A DNA stretch of 32,007 bases from Chitinophagales bacterium (GTDB taxonomy: Bacteria > Bacteroidota > Bacteroidia > Chitinophagales > CAIODY01), in contig JAPJNH010000008.1 in NCBI GenBank assembly GCA_026461075.1, forward strand, positions 1-32,007, written 5' to 3'. A model generated the notes under the pieces. That model ran no database searches, was not told where the DNA came from, and saw only the letters and a program-made list of their open reading frames with translations. The position numbers were made by a program, and so were the translations under genes. Numbering within the stretch: the stretch's first letter is position 1; every line of letters begins with the position of its first letter. This document shows, one piece after another, positions 24,323 through 32,007 of this stretch.

Positions 24323-25540
24323 ATGAGTCGGCAACTATTGACATTATGGCTTTTGATAAATTTGCAGCTCGCATTTTTAATAACTGCGTTACTGAAAATT
24401 TATTTCAAGCTCTTTCCCGTACGCAAAAGAGTTGCCAATACTCTTCTCATATTAGAGTCTTTACCTATTGAAAATGCTGGCTATCAATATCGCGCTGCCA
24501 AATGGATTCCGCACTTCGCAACGCAAAAATGGCAACTAGATATTTGGACAATCATAGCGTCTCGTAAATCCTACGATTATCTCACACAGCCCGAAAATAT
24601 TTCACGTTATCTTATCCATACAATGTGGCTACGACTCCGTCAGATAGTCGCTTCTAGGCACTATAGCTGTGTTATCGTTCGAAGAGAATTATTGCAATAT
24701 AACGACTATGGCAAATGCTTTATGGAGCAATTATTAAGTGTAATTCATCCTACTGTCATATTGGATATCGATGATAATATAGCTGAGGCCAAGCGTGAGC
24801 CACGTGCCATACAATCGTGGTTTGGTAAAGTAAATCGTGAAGATGGAAGTAAGTTTATGAATAGCCTCTCTTACTATCATTCTTTCATCGTTGGCACACC
24901 GCACTTAAAGAGTTATGTGCAGAGCTTATATCCTAGTAAGGCGGATAACAACTTTTGCTTTATTCCTACTTGCGTAGATTATGATATTCACCCACCACGA
25001 ACGTATAATCAGGAGACATCTAAGATTATTTTTGGTTGGATCGGTGGCGTCGGCAACCTTGCCTATTTGGATTTTGTCATTCCTGCCTTGAATGAAATTG
25101 CAAATGGAAACGCTATAGAATTACAAATACTTTCGGGCGCAGATTTTGTTCCAAAAACAACTGCAATCTTTCCAATCATCAATTTGAAATGGAGCTTGGA
25201 TAATGAAGTAGACTATATCAAGTCGTGGGATATTGGACTTATGCCATTGCCTCAAAGTAAGCTGGCTAACGGCAAGTCGGGCTTTAAGCTGTTGCAATAT
25301 ATGGGACTAGGATTAGTATCGGTGGCGAATGATGTGGGTATTAATGGCGAGATCGTTCAATCAGGAAGCAATGGTTTCTTGGTGACGGAACATGCCACGT
25401 GGTACGAAGTGCTAAAAGAGGTTTTAGCAAAAAAAGCAGATTGGCCTTCGTTAGGTAAGGCGGCACGCAAAAGCATAGAAGAGAAATATACCTTCCATGC
25501 AAACGCACAGAAGTATATTCAATTCATCTCTTCTCGATAG
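24323..25540 (+). CDS. GT4-like family glycosyltransferase
   Basis: 405 residues. An N-terminal hydrophobic segment (about 5-30, LLTLWLLINLQLAFLITALL) suggests membrane association. The C-terminal half is the GT-B nucleotide-sugar domain of GT4-like enzymes: IIFGWIGGVGNLAYLDF (near 235), WDIGLMPLPQSKLANGKSGF (near 310-330), then LLQYMGLGLVSVAND and GEIVQSGSNGFLV. The usual E(x7)E motif is relaxed: K-S-G-F-K-L-L-Q-Y-M replaces the first Glu region, as in the Glyco_trans_1_2-type subgroup. The N-terminal half is diverged. It is last in the flippase/epimerase/methyltransferase group, 2 bp after the methyltransferase. Donor and acceptor are not predictable. It converges on the T9SS protein gene with 10 bp between stops. 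Confidence 0.9.
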   Translation: MSRQLLTLWLLINLQLAFLITALLKIYFKLFPVRKRVANTLLILESLPIENAGYQYRAAKWIPHFATQKWQLDIWTIIASRKSYDYLTQPENISRYLIHTMWLRLRQIVASRHYSCVIVRRELLQYNDYGKCFMEQLLSVIHPTVILDIDDNIAEAKREPRAIQSWFGKVNREDGSKFMNSLSYYHSFIVGTPHLKSYVQSLYPSKADNNFCFIPTCVDYDIHPPRTYNQETSKIIFGWIGGVGNLAYLDFVIPALNEIANGNAIELQILSGADFVPKTTAIFPIINLKWSLDNEVDYIKSWDIGLMPLPQSKLANGKSGFKLLQYMGLGLVSVANDVGINGEIVQSGSNGFLVTEHATWYEVLKEVLAKKADWPSLGKAARKSIEEKYTFHANAQKYIQFISSR

Positions 25541-25550
25541 GTACTCGATT

Positions 25551-28500
25551 TTATTCTTGTACGATAATTTTTCCGCAGCTTAGTTTATCAGCTGTTTTTA
25601 CACGATAGAAATAGACGCCGTTTTTCCATTTTGGAGTAATGCTTGTTGAGGCGCCAAAACTTTGACGATAGAAAAATCTTCCTTGATCATCATAAATCAC
25701 AATCTCTGAATAGACACTTGCAGGACAATTAATATTCACCGCATCTTGCTTCGAAATAATATTCGGATAAATAGTAATGTTATTTTCATCATTTGTTAGG
25801 TCTTCTATTGAAGTGAATGAACTATTGCTATTAGATGTTACCAGCAATTGCCCTTTAGCAGTGCGGTTACAGTTAGTGAACACTAATTTACCACGTGCTC
25901 CGGCAGATGCGCTATCAGCAGATTCAACAGAAGAACCCCAGGTAAATAAATCGGCGTGTGGCCCACGTTGATACATGGAAAAACTATTCGCATTTTGTGC
26001 GTCTGCAGCCGCGATTGGTCCGACATTACTCAATACTACTTTTTGCATACGTGCATTTGTATCGGAGCCGTAATTGTCAATCACCCAATAACAACGTCCG
26101 CTATTCAGCGTGTTCGGCAAAGTGTCTGGACGAAGATTAATACGCGTAGCTACTACTTCTCCGTTAGGACTCGCACTATTCCAAGTTAAGCTCGCACCGG
26201 TATTTCCGAAGGTATACGTTCCGGTGTTTGTAATATTCAAACGAGCGCTATTACCACCTCCCAAAGGAGCAGTAGACTTCACCTTGCTCGTACCATTGGA
26301 AGAAGTGCCATGAAAGCCATTCGCCTTATCTAAAAGATCACTACCATCTTCATTCATTTGATAATAAGCAATCAAGCTAGGATCTATTCCTGCAGGACGA
26401 GTTAAGTGCATATGCTCTCTAATTTCGTTTTGGGAAAGCGCACGATTATAAATACATACTTCATCTACTTTACCAGCAACATAACGGGCTCCACCATTCG
26501 GATCATAACCAATCATAGTGGCACTAGAAAAGGTTTCGGCATTATGAGTGCCGTTATTAACTTTCGCTATTCCGTTTACATAAACAGTACCTGAATTCGG
26601 TGTAATAACGAGTACTACGTGGTTCCATTCATTTGCGTTTAAGTACAAACCACTTCCCCAACTCCAATAATTATCATTCCAATGGTAACGCACTTCTAAA
26701 TTGTTACGAATACTAATTCCTGCTGCAGAGCCACTGCTACGAGAGAAAATCAATCCACCCCAATCGTGTTGTGTGGGATCGGGTTTTATCCAAGCCTCCA
26801 AGGAAACGTTATTGCTGTTTAGATTGAAGGCAGGTAAGGTCGCTTTGCCGCTGTTACCATCTAGTAGTAAAGCATAGCCAGGAATCGTATCTGTTTTACA
26901 TTGATCGTCGACACTAATGAATTTAGTAAGACTTTGTGTGCTTGTGCCGTTGGCGTCAGTTACCGTAAGGGACACTGATTTTTTGCCAGGACTCGTATAG
27001 ATCACTTTTGGATTACGTAGGGTAGAGCTGGAAGGAATACCACCTGGGAAGCTCCAGTTCCAAGTTGCGCCGTTAGCAGAAAGTGCGGAGTGGTCGAAGA
27101 AATAGAAGGTGTCACGCAAGCAGGCATGTGCAAATTGATCTACTGCAATACAAGCAACAGGAGCTGTATTTGGTTCGTATAAATCGCAGATATATGCACT
27201 ACGATTGGTGCCATTCACAATTTTACGGTTTTTATAGTCGATGACTAATTGTGTCGAACTAGTGATTGAAGGCAGATTGTTATTAAACAAAGCCCAGTCG
27301 CTCATCGTTTTGTTGCGGTAATAGACCGCACGGCGTGTGCCGATATATACTCCGCCATTACTTCCTTTCTGATAAACAATATTTGTAATGTATTCGTTGT
27401 TCAACAAAGGTGTAGTCAGATTGTTCCACGTGGTACCAGCATCGGAAGAATAGAAAACCTTATAACCGTTCAAATTATTATAGGTAGAGCTTTGCGGTGT
27501 ACGTACCAACCAGATTTCGTTTGGATTATCGCCAACGGCCATATCAAACGGAGCCCAGAGCTGCGCGTTCATTGTTGCCGAAGACGGCGTAATATCTATC
27601 CAAGTGCTGCCGGTATCTTGACTGACATATAATTTCTTAGCACCCCACCAGGAAGGATATACGGCTGCGTAAATTGTTTTTCTATCTGAAGCAATTTCGA
27701 GAGAAGTGACTTTTCCATTCGGAAAGGCGTGTACTAAATTGAAATTAGCACCGTTGTCTTTCGAATACCAAATAGCGCTGTCGTGAGCAATGTAGAGGCC
27801 ATTATAGGTGTTGGGATCAAATTCTAATTCTCCATCTTCACCCACAATATAGGAGCTAGAAGGTAATAAACTCATTGGCATATTTGTCTTATTCACCATT
27901 CGATTTCCACTTAGTTTGTGCTGTCCCCACTCTGTATAAATTAATCGGTCGTTACCGTAGTTAACCGAGCCCAAAGTGCCGTCTCCGCCGTTCATACACA
28001 CCCATCCGTTGGTATAGACATTATTGTCTTTTAACAAAGTTCCATTATGATAAGCACCACCAACCATCACTTGTGTTCCATCCCACCAGCCTGTTGCGAA
28101 GCCCCAAAAATCAGAGCCAGCAATACCAAACATCTTTCTATCGATGGTATCACCTGAAGTAGCAGAATAAAAAATTCCTCCGTCACATGCCATCCACAAG
28201 TCGTTTCCAAAGAAATTAATATCGTGAATATCTGCGTGGACGTAGTTTACTTTATAACTATGACTCCATGCTGAAGGGCAAGTAAAGTTTACACCACCGT
28301 CATGACTGATCCAGTGATTCACGGCTCCGACATGTACTTCGTTGCTGTCAATTGGTGAAACAGCTAATGCTAAGTCGTAATAGTATTGCCCTCCATCATC
28401 ACTTCCATCATCTGTCCAGGCACATAAATTCTTATTGGTATTGGGGTCTGGAGCACCACCAGGACCAGCTCCACAACATTGAAAGGACCATGTATCGCCT

Positions 28501-29585
28501 TCATCATGACTCACATAAATTCCGTATAAGCCACTGCCTCCGTTAGCTACTCCAGTTGCTAATGCATATACAATGGATGGTGCAGCAGGAGTTACCGCAA
28601 TTTCAACTCGTTTGTTTTCTTGTCCCGCAACACTCGGTGTTGGCCAGGTACCGCTTGTATTGGCGGTAAAGCTCACGCCTTGGTTTGTTGACTTCCAAAA
28701 GCTAGTAGAGACGCCACTTTGTGCTACGGCATATACAATAGAAGGGTTGTTAGTATGCCAATTTACTTCTAGCCAACGTCCGCTTTGTAACAGCGTCCAG
28801 TTTTGTCCGCCATCAATCGTTCTAAACAAACCTTGTTCGGTAGCAGCAATTAATTGATTGGTATCGATTGGACATTGTTGTAAATCGTTCAACTTACGGG
28901 TGGCAGCTTGGAATGTGGCGTCACCTGTAGCTGTGAAAGTGATTCCGCCATCTTGCGATTTCCAGATTTTTCTGCCATCGCCGAAATAAACAGTATTAGG
29001 GTTGAGGCTATTGATTTCTAAAGCATATACTTCCGCAACATCTCTAAAAAGTGTGAGTCCGTTCCAGTGTTGTCCTTTATCAATACTTTTCCAAAGTCCT
29101 GCATTAGCTGTACCGGCATAGAGGATAGAAGCGTTGCTGGCAGCTTGTTCTACGGTATATACGTGTGCAGCACCGGCAGCATAAGAACGTTGCACAGATT
29201 CTTTGTCGAAGTCGAATGGTCCGATACACGACCAAGCCGAAGTGGCTGATTTTGCAAGCGCATTCGATTGACAATGCAGTAAGTATTGGTCGAGCTCCTG
29301 CTGTGTAGCGGCAGTACGTGGGCCACCGAGTGCTGTTCCGTCATAATCGAGACGCACCGCATGTAAGAGCCTTTTATATTCCTGTGTTTCCGCATTTTTT
29401 TTGAAAGGATGCGAACGATAATAAGCGTTATAGGCTTCAGTTACTGTGCCGAGGTCGAGCGGTTGCGTATGCATCAACTGCACCCAGTTAGGAACATCAT
29501 TCGACTGTGCAAAGGCATTATTTAGCGTACCTGTCATTAGCAGAGAAAACAGGCAAAAGCTACTTATAAAGAGTTTCTTGATCAT
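25551..29585 (-). CDS. Large T9SS type A protein with BNR-like propeller, PKD and LamG-like regions
   Basis: 1,344 residues from ATG 29585 (signal peptide MIKKLFISSFCLFSLLMTGT, cleavage near AFAQ). A start at 29636 would add 17 residues and overlap the lipoprotein gene, so it is rejected. From about 110 to 790 there are repeated BNR/sortilin-type beta-propeller blades (GLWKSIDKGQHW, KIWKSQDGGITF, GLFRTIDGGQNW, KSTNQGVSF, IYVSHDEGDTW, LYVSQDTGSTW, VFYSSDAGTTW). A PKD domain follows (about 811-895), then a LamG/concanavalin-like domain (about 898-1065: DGNSGKATLPAFNL, VSLEAWIKPD, VAGKVDEVCIYNRALS). The final ~80 residues (ITIYPNIISKQ ... GVYFYRVKTADKLSCGKIIVQE, shown in parts) are a type A T9SS sorting domain. 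It is probably a surface or secreted binding protein; no sialidase catalytic set was identified. It lies 1 bp after the META lipoprotein gene. Confidence 0.93.
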   Translation of the reverse strand: MIKKLFISSFCLFSLLMTGTLNNAFAQSNDVPNWVQLMHTQPLDLGTVTEAYNAYYRSHPFKKNAETQEYKRLLHAVRLDYDGTALGGPRTAATQQELDQYLLHCQSNALAKSATSAWSCIGPFDFDKESVQRSYAAGAAHVYTVEQAASNASILYAGTANAGLWKSIDKGQHWNGLTLFRDVAEVYALEINSLNPNTVYFGDGRKIWKSQDGGITFTATGDATFQAATRKLNDLQQCPIDTNQLIAATEQGLFRTIDGGQNWTLLQSGRWLEVNWHTNNPSIVYAVAQSGVSTSFWKSTNQGVSFTANTSGTWPTPSVAGQENKRVEIAVTPAAPSIVYALATGVANGGSGLYGIYVSHDEGDTWSFQCCGAGPGGAPDPNTNKNLCAWTDDGSDDGGQYYYDLALAVSPIDSNEVHVGAVNHWISHDGGVNFTCPSAWSHSYKVNYVHADIHDINFFGNDLWMACDGGIFYSATSGDTIDRKMFGIAGSDFWGFATGWWDGTQVMVGGAYHNGTLLKDNNVYTNGWVCMNGGDGTLGSVNYGNDRLIYTEWGQHKLSGNRMVNKTNMPMSLLPSSSYIVGEDGELEFDPNTYNGLYIAHDSAIWYSKDNGANFNLVHAFPNGKVTSLEIASDRKTIYAAVYPSWWGAKKLYVSQDTGSTWIDITPSSATMNAQLWAPFDMAVGDNPNEIWLVRTPQSSTYNNLNGYKVFYSSDAGTTWNNLTTPLLNNEYITNIVYQKGSNGGVYIGTRRAVYYRNKTMSDWALFNNNLPSITSSTQLVIDYKNRKIVNGTNRSAYICDLYEPNTAPVACIAVDQFAHACLRDTFYFFDHSALSANGATWNWSFPGGIPSSSTLRNPKVIYTSPGKKSVSLTVTDANGTSTQSLTKFISVDDQCKTDTIPGYALLLDGNSGKATLPAFNLNSNNVSLEAWIKPDPTQHDWGGLIFSRSSGSAAGISIRNNLEVRYHWNDNYWSWGSGLYLNANEWNHVVLVITPNSGTVYVNGIAKVNNGTHNAETFSSATMIGYDPNGGARYVAGKVDEVCIYNRALSQNEIREHMHLTRPAGIDPSLIAYYQMNEDGSDLLDKANGFHGTSSNGTSKVKSTAPLGGGNSARLNITNTGTYTFGNTGASLTWNSASPNGEVVATRINLRPDTLPNTLNSGRCYWVIDNYGSDTNARMQKVVLSNVGPIAAADAQNANSFSMYQRGPHADLFTWGSSVESADSASAGARGKLVFTNCNRTAKGQLLVTSNSNSSFTSIEDLTNDENNITIYPNIISKQDAVNINCPASVYSEIVIYDDQGRFFYRQSFGASTSITPKWKNGVYFYRVKTADKLSCGKIIVQE

Positions 29586-29586
29586 T

Positions 29587-30018
29587 TTAAGGTTGTTTTG
29601 TGCTAGCGACGAAATTAAGTAGGGCGTGTCCATCACCGCTTATTAGGATAAGATGGCTACCACTGATCATATAGGCTTTCGCTTTTTGAAGATGTTCTAA
29701 AATTATCTCTTCGTTCGCCAATTCGTTGCAAGCGGTCTTTGTGCGATTGATGTTTGAAAATTGAATTTCCTGTGCTTGAAATTTCCAAATACCCCATATC
29801 ATATTACAGCCAGCATAACCGGTGAAGCGGCCATCGGTATTTAGTTGTACATGAACGGGCTGCGATGTTTCAGATTTATAATCCGTTCCATCCAATTGCC
29901 ATAATTTCCAATAGGTACTTTCTAGTGGTTGACTTGCCTTCTGAAATCCGATGGTTTCTTGTGTTTTACAAGCGACAAAAAGAAGAAAAGAGCAGACAAT
30001 AAGGATGGTATTTCTCAT
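29587..30018 (-). CDS. META-domain (HslJ-like) lipoprotein
   Basis: 143 residues. The N-terminal signal ends in a plausible lipobox with Cys17 (LLFVAC). The mature part matches the META domain: STYWKLWQLDG (34-44), GRFTGYAGCNMIWG (63-76), and IQFSNINRTKTACNE (85-99). Cys71 and Cys97 are the two conserved Cys of the family. The C-terminus (SHLILISGDGHALLNFVAS) completes the domain. META proteins are small envelope proteins of unclear function; E. coli HslJ is heat-induced and linked to novobiocin resistance. It is first of two genes with the T9SS protein, whose start is 1 bp after this stop. A direct repeat at 30046-30067 lies in its upstream region. Confidence 0.88.
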   Translation of the reverse strand: MRNTILIVCSFLLFVACKTQETIGFQKASQPLESTYWKLWQLDGTDYKSETSQPVHVQLNTDGRFTGYAGCNMIWGIWKFQAQEIQFSNINRTKTACNELANEEIILEHLQKAKAYMISGSHLILISGDGHALLNFVASTKQP

Positions 30019-30045
30019 AAACGGTTTTATACTACTGCAAAATAC

Positions 30046-30067
30046 AAAAAGCGACGTAAAAAGCGAC
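30046..30067. repeat. Tandem AAAAAGCGAC repeat in a divergent intergenic region
   Basis: AAAAAGCGAC occurs at 30046-30055 and 30058-30067 (period 12 bp), between the META lipoprotein gene and the E1 gene. The second copy also forms AAAGCG-9nt-CGCTTT with sequence to 30080. It could be a regulatory site or chance; no known motif was recognised. Confidence 0.3.
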
Positions 30068-30122
30068 TTGTGAACGCTTTGTTAGGATGATGAATTTATT
30101 TCAAGAATTGCTGACATCTTAG

Positions 30123-30130
30123 TATTTTTA
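30123..30130 (+). promoter_or_regulatory. Putative -7 box (TATTTTTA) of the E1 gene
   Basis: It matches TAnnTTTG except for the last base and lies 18 nt upstream of ATG 30149, the same placement as at asd, purD and rpoN. Confidence 0.3.
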
Positions 30131-30148
30131 TAACCTTAAGATAAGTGT

Positions 30149-32007
30149 ATGAAATTCATTCCTGGAAACGAGACCAAAGAGGAATTACTATCCTTGTATA
30201 AAGGCTTAGTATTACCTCGTATGATTGAAGAGAAGATGTTACTTCTACTTCGTCAAGGTAAGGTGAGTAAATGGTTTAGTGGCATTGGTCAAGAAGCGAT
30301 TGCCGTAGGTGTAACATCCGCATTAGATGCCGATGAGTATATTATGCCGATGCATCGTAATTTGGGTGTTTTCACCGGACGTAATATGCCATTGGATAAA
30401 CTTTTCATGCAGTTGCAGGGGAAGAAAGATGGTTTTAGTAAAGGACGGGAGCGTTCGTTCCACTTCGGAAGTAATGCGCATCATATTTGTGGGATGATTT
30501 CCCATCTTGGTCCGCAGTTGGCTATCGGAGACGGAATTGCCTTAGCACATAAGCTACGCAAGGAAGATAAAGTGTCTGTAGCTTTCACGGGCGATGGTGG
30601 CACTTCGGAAGGCGATTTTCATGAAGCATTGAATGTCGCTGCGGTATGGGGCTTGCCAGTTATTTTCATCATCGAAAATAATGGATATGGACTTTCTACA
30701 CCTGTCCGCGAACAATTCGTGTGCGATCAATTAGCAGATCGTGCGAAGGGCTATGGAATGAAGGGTGTGACGATTGATGGCAATAATATTTTAGAAGTTT
30801 ATCGTACGATGAAAGAAGCGCGTGAATATTGTATTCGCGAGCAAAAGCCAATGTTAGTGGAATGTATGACCTTCCGTATGCGCGGTCATGAAGAAGCTTC
30901 CGGCGTGAAGTATGTTCCAAAAGAGCTGATTGAAATGTGGGCGGTGAAAGATCCCGTTAAAAATTATGAAGAGTATTTACTTCGTCAAATGGTCTTGAAA
31001 CAAGAACAGATTGATGAACTAAAAGCACAGTATAAAGGAGAGATTGAAAGCGCGCTCACAACGTGCTTTGCGGCTGCCGAGCCAGTAGCAGATACAGCAG
31101 AAGAGTTTGGTGATTTATTTGCACCTCGTACGCTTCCGATGGCTGGTCCTGCTTCGCATGAGACGAAAGAAATTCGTTTGGTAGACGCTATTTCAGAAGG
31201 ATTACGTCAATCGATGGAACAAAATGATAATCTAGTTATCATGGGACAAGACGTTGCAGAATATGGTGGGGTATTTAAAATTACGGAAGGATTTGTAGAA
31301 GCGTTTGGTAAGGAACGTGTGCGTAATACACCATTGTGTGAAAGTGCAATTATTGGCGCAGCCTTGGGGATGAGTATCAAAGGAATGAAGAGCGTTGTTG
31401 AAATGCAGTTCGCAGATTTTGTTACCTGTGGTTTTAATCAAATCACGAATAACTTAGCGAAGATGCATTATCGTTGGGGACAAAATGCGGACGTCGTAGT
31501 ACGCATGCCGACGGGTGCTGGCGTAGGAGCGGGTCCGTTCCACTCACAAAGTAACGAAGCGTGGTTCACCCATACTCCGGGATTGAAAGTGGTGTATCCA
31601 TCGAATCCTGCAGATGCGAAAGGTTTGTTGATCGCAGCGATCAATGATCCGAATCCTGTTATGTTCTTCGAGCATAAAGCTTTGTATAGAAGTATTAGCG
31701 GCGCGGTACCGACGAATTATTACGAAGTGGAGATTGGAAAAGCGGCTATCGCAAGAGAAGGGGATGGCATTACGGTATTGACTTACGGAGCAGGGGTTCA
31801 TTGGGCATTAGAGCTTGCGAATCAACAGCCAGCTTACGATTTACATATCATCGACTTGCGAACTTTATTACCACTTGATTACAGCGCTATCGAAGCGGCG
31901 GTACGCAAGACGGGTAAAGTCGTAGTATTACATGAAGACTGTCTGATAGGTGGTATCGGAGGCGAAATTTCTGCTTGGATCAATGAGCATTGTTTCGAAG
32001 CCTTAGA
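30149..32007 (+). CDS. 2-oxoacid dehydrogenase E1, fused alpha and beta subunits, 3' end cut by the window
   Basis: 619 codons are visible; the fused family is usually about 650-700, so a short tail is missing. E1 decarboxylates 2-oxoacids with thiamine diphosphate and passes the acyl group to E2 lipoate. The alpha part spans about 1-330, with substrate/TPP elements YIMPMHRNLG (64-73), the TPP motif GDGGTSEGDFHEA (148-160) ending in ENN (176-178), and FRMRGHEE. The beta part runs from about 340, starting EIRLVDAISEGLRQSMEQN, with VIMGQDVAEYGGVFK, TPLCESAIIG, MQFADFV and MPTGAGVGAGPFHSQSNEAW. Sequence style suggests a branched-chain (BCKDH-type) rather than pyruvate enzyme, though I would not fix the substrate. 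It is divergent from the META gene across 130 bp. Confidence 0.94.
   Translation, partial: MKFIPGNETKEELLSLYKGLVLPRMIEEKMLLLLRQGKVSKWFSGIGQEAIAVGVTSALDADEYIMPMHRNLGVFTGRNMPLDKLFMQLQGKKDGFSKGRERSFHFGSNAHHICGMISHLGPQLAIGDGIALAHKLRKEDKVSVAFTGDGGTSEGDFHEALNVAAVWGLPVIFIIENNGYGLSTPVREQFVCDQLADRAKGYGMKGVTIDGNNILEVYRTMKEAREYCIREQKPMLVECMTFRMRGHEEASGVKYVPKELIEMWAVKDPVKNYEEYLLRQMVLKQEQIDELKAQYKGEIESALTTCFAAAEPVADTAEEFGDLFAPRTLPMAGPASHETKEIRLVDAISEGLRQSMEQNDNLVIMGQDVAEYGGVFKITEGFVEAFGKERVRNTPLCESAIIGAALGMSIKGMKSVVEMQFADFVTCGFNQITNNLAKMHYRWGQNADVVVRMPTGAGVGAGPFHSQSNEAWFTHTPGLKVVYPSNPADAKGLLIAAINDPNPVMFFEHKALYRSISGAVPTNYYEVEIGKAAIAREGDGITVLTYGAGVHWALELANQQPAYDLHIIDLRTLLPLDYSAIEAAVRKTGKVVVLHEDCLIGGIGGEISAWINEHCFEAL

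Noticed and set aside
24098-24374. Two overlapping minus-strand frames at the methyltransferase/glycosyltransferase junction
   Set aside because: They overlap each other and two well-supported genes; no start context or motif.
25551-29585. Sialidase (BNR-repeat glycoside hydrolase)
   Set aside because: The blades resemble sortilin/BNR repeats, but I could not find the Arg triad and Tyr/Glu pair of an active sialidase; kept as a structural call only.
1-32007. Mobile elements, CRISPR arrays, tRNA or rRNA genes, toxin-antitoxin or defence systems
   Set aside because: Read through all gaps on both strands. No terminal inverted repeats with transposase, no spaced direct repeats of CRISPR type, no cloverleaf, and no defence-type gene set. 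The MazG-like protein is a house-cleaning hydrolase, not a MazEF partner here.

Overview
The window looks like chromosomal DNA of a Bacteroidota bacterium, plausibly of the Chitinophagales/Sphingobacteriales type. Four things support this: two secreted proteins carry type IX secretion (T9SS) sorting domains of both classes (type A and type B/gliding-associated); several genes have TAnnTTTG-like promoter boxes rather than sigma70-type ones; start codons generally lack clear Shine-Dalgarno sequences; and the run HU-like protein, TPR protein, tiny Lys/Arg-rich peptide, RNase E/G is one I associate with this phylum. No insertion sequence, phage gene, CRISPR array, tRNA or rRNA was seen. Coding density is very high and no stretch over 300 bases lacks a gene.

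Layout. (1) 1-2745, minus: uvrA, cut at its 3' end by the window edge. (2) 2862-3755, plus: an unknown exported protein, whose likely terminator lies inside the coding sequence of the convergent mazG-like gene. (3) 6360-3761, minus: a tight four-gene operon of a membrane-anchored hypothetical, a 2-oxoglutarate/Fe(II)-type oxygenase, a rhomboid protease and a MazG-like nucleotide pyrophosphohydrolase. (4) 6453-11171, plus: asd, then the HU/TPR/29-aa basic peptide group, then rng and a DUF4159 protein. (5) 13300-11187, minus: rpoN (sigma-54) and a PAP2-like membrane protein. (6) 13393-14679, plus: purD. (7) 14757-25540, plus: a 2,021-residue Cys-rich PKD-type T9SS cargo, then a compact surface-glycan group (flippase, glucuronyl C5-epimerase-like enzyme, methyltransferase, GT4 glycosyltransferase). 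(8) 30018-25551, minus: a META-domain lipoprotein and a 1,344-residue T9SS type A protein with BNR-like, PKD and LamG regions. (9) 30149 to the end, plus: a fused alpha/beta E1 subunit of a 2-oxoacid dehydrogenase, cut at the 3' end.

Most genes are housekeeping: DNA repair, nucleotide clean-up, lysine/threonine/methionine and purine synthesis, RNA turnover, and branched-chain oxoacid oxidation. The accessory part is 14757-29585, where two very large T9SS-exported proteins flank a small glycan-export group. The glycan genes could build a uronic-acid-containing polymer or a glycan used on surface proteins; that link is inference. At DNA level the most notable points are a terminator embedded in the mazG coding sequence, a terminator whose T-run touches the flippase start codon, a potential hairpin that would bury the TTG start of rng, and a pair of 10-bp repeats exactly 21 bp apart before the HU-like gene.
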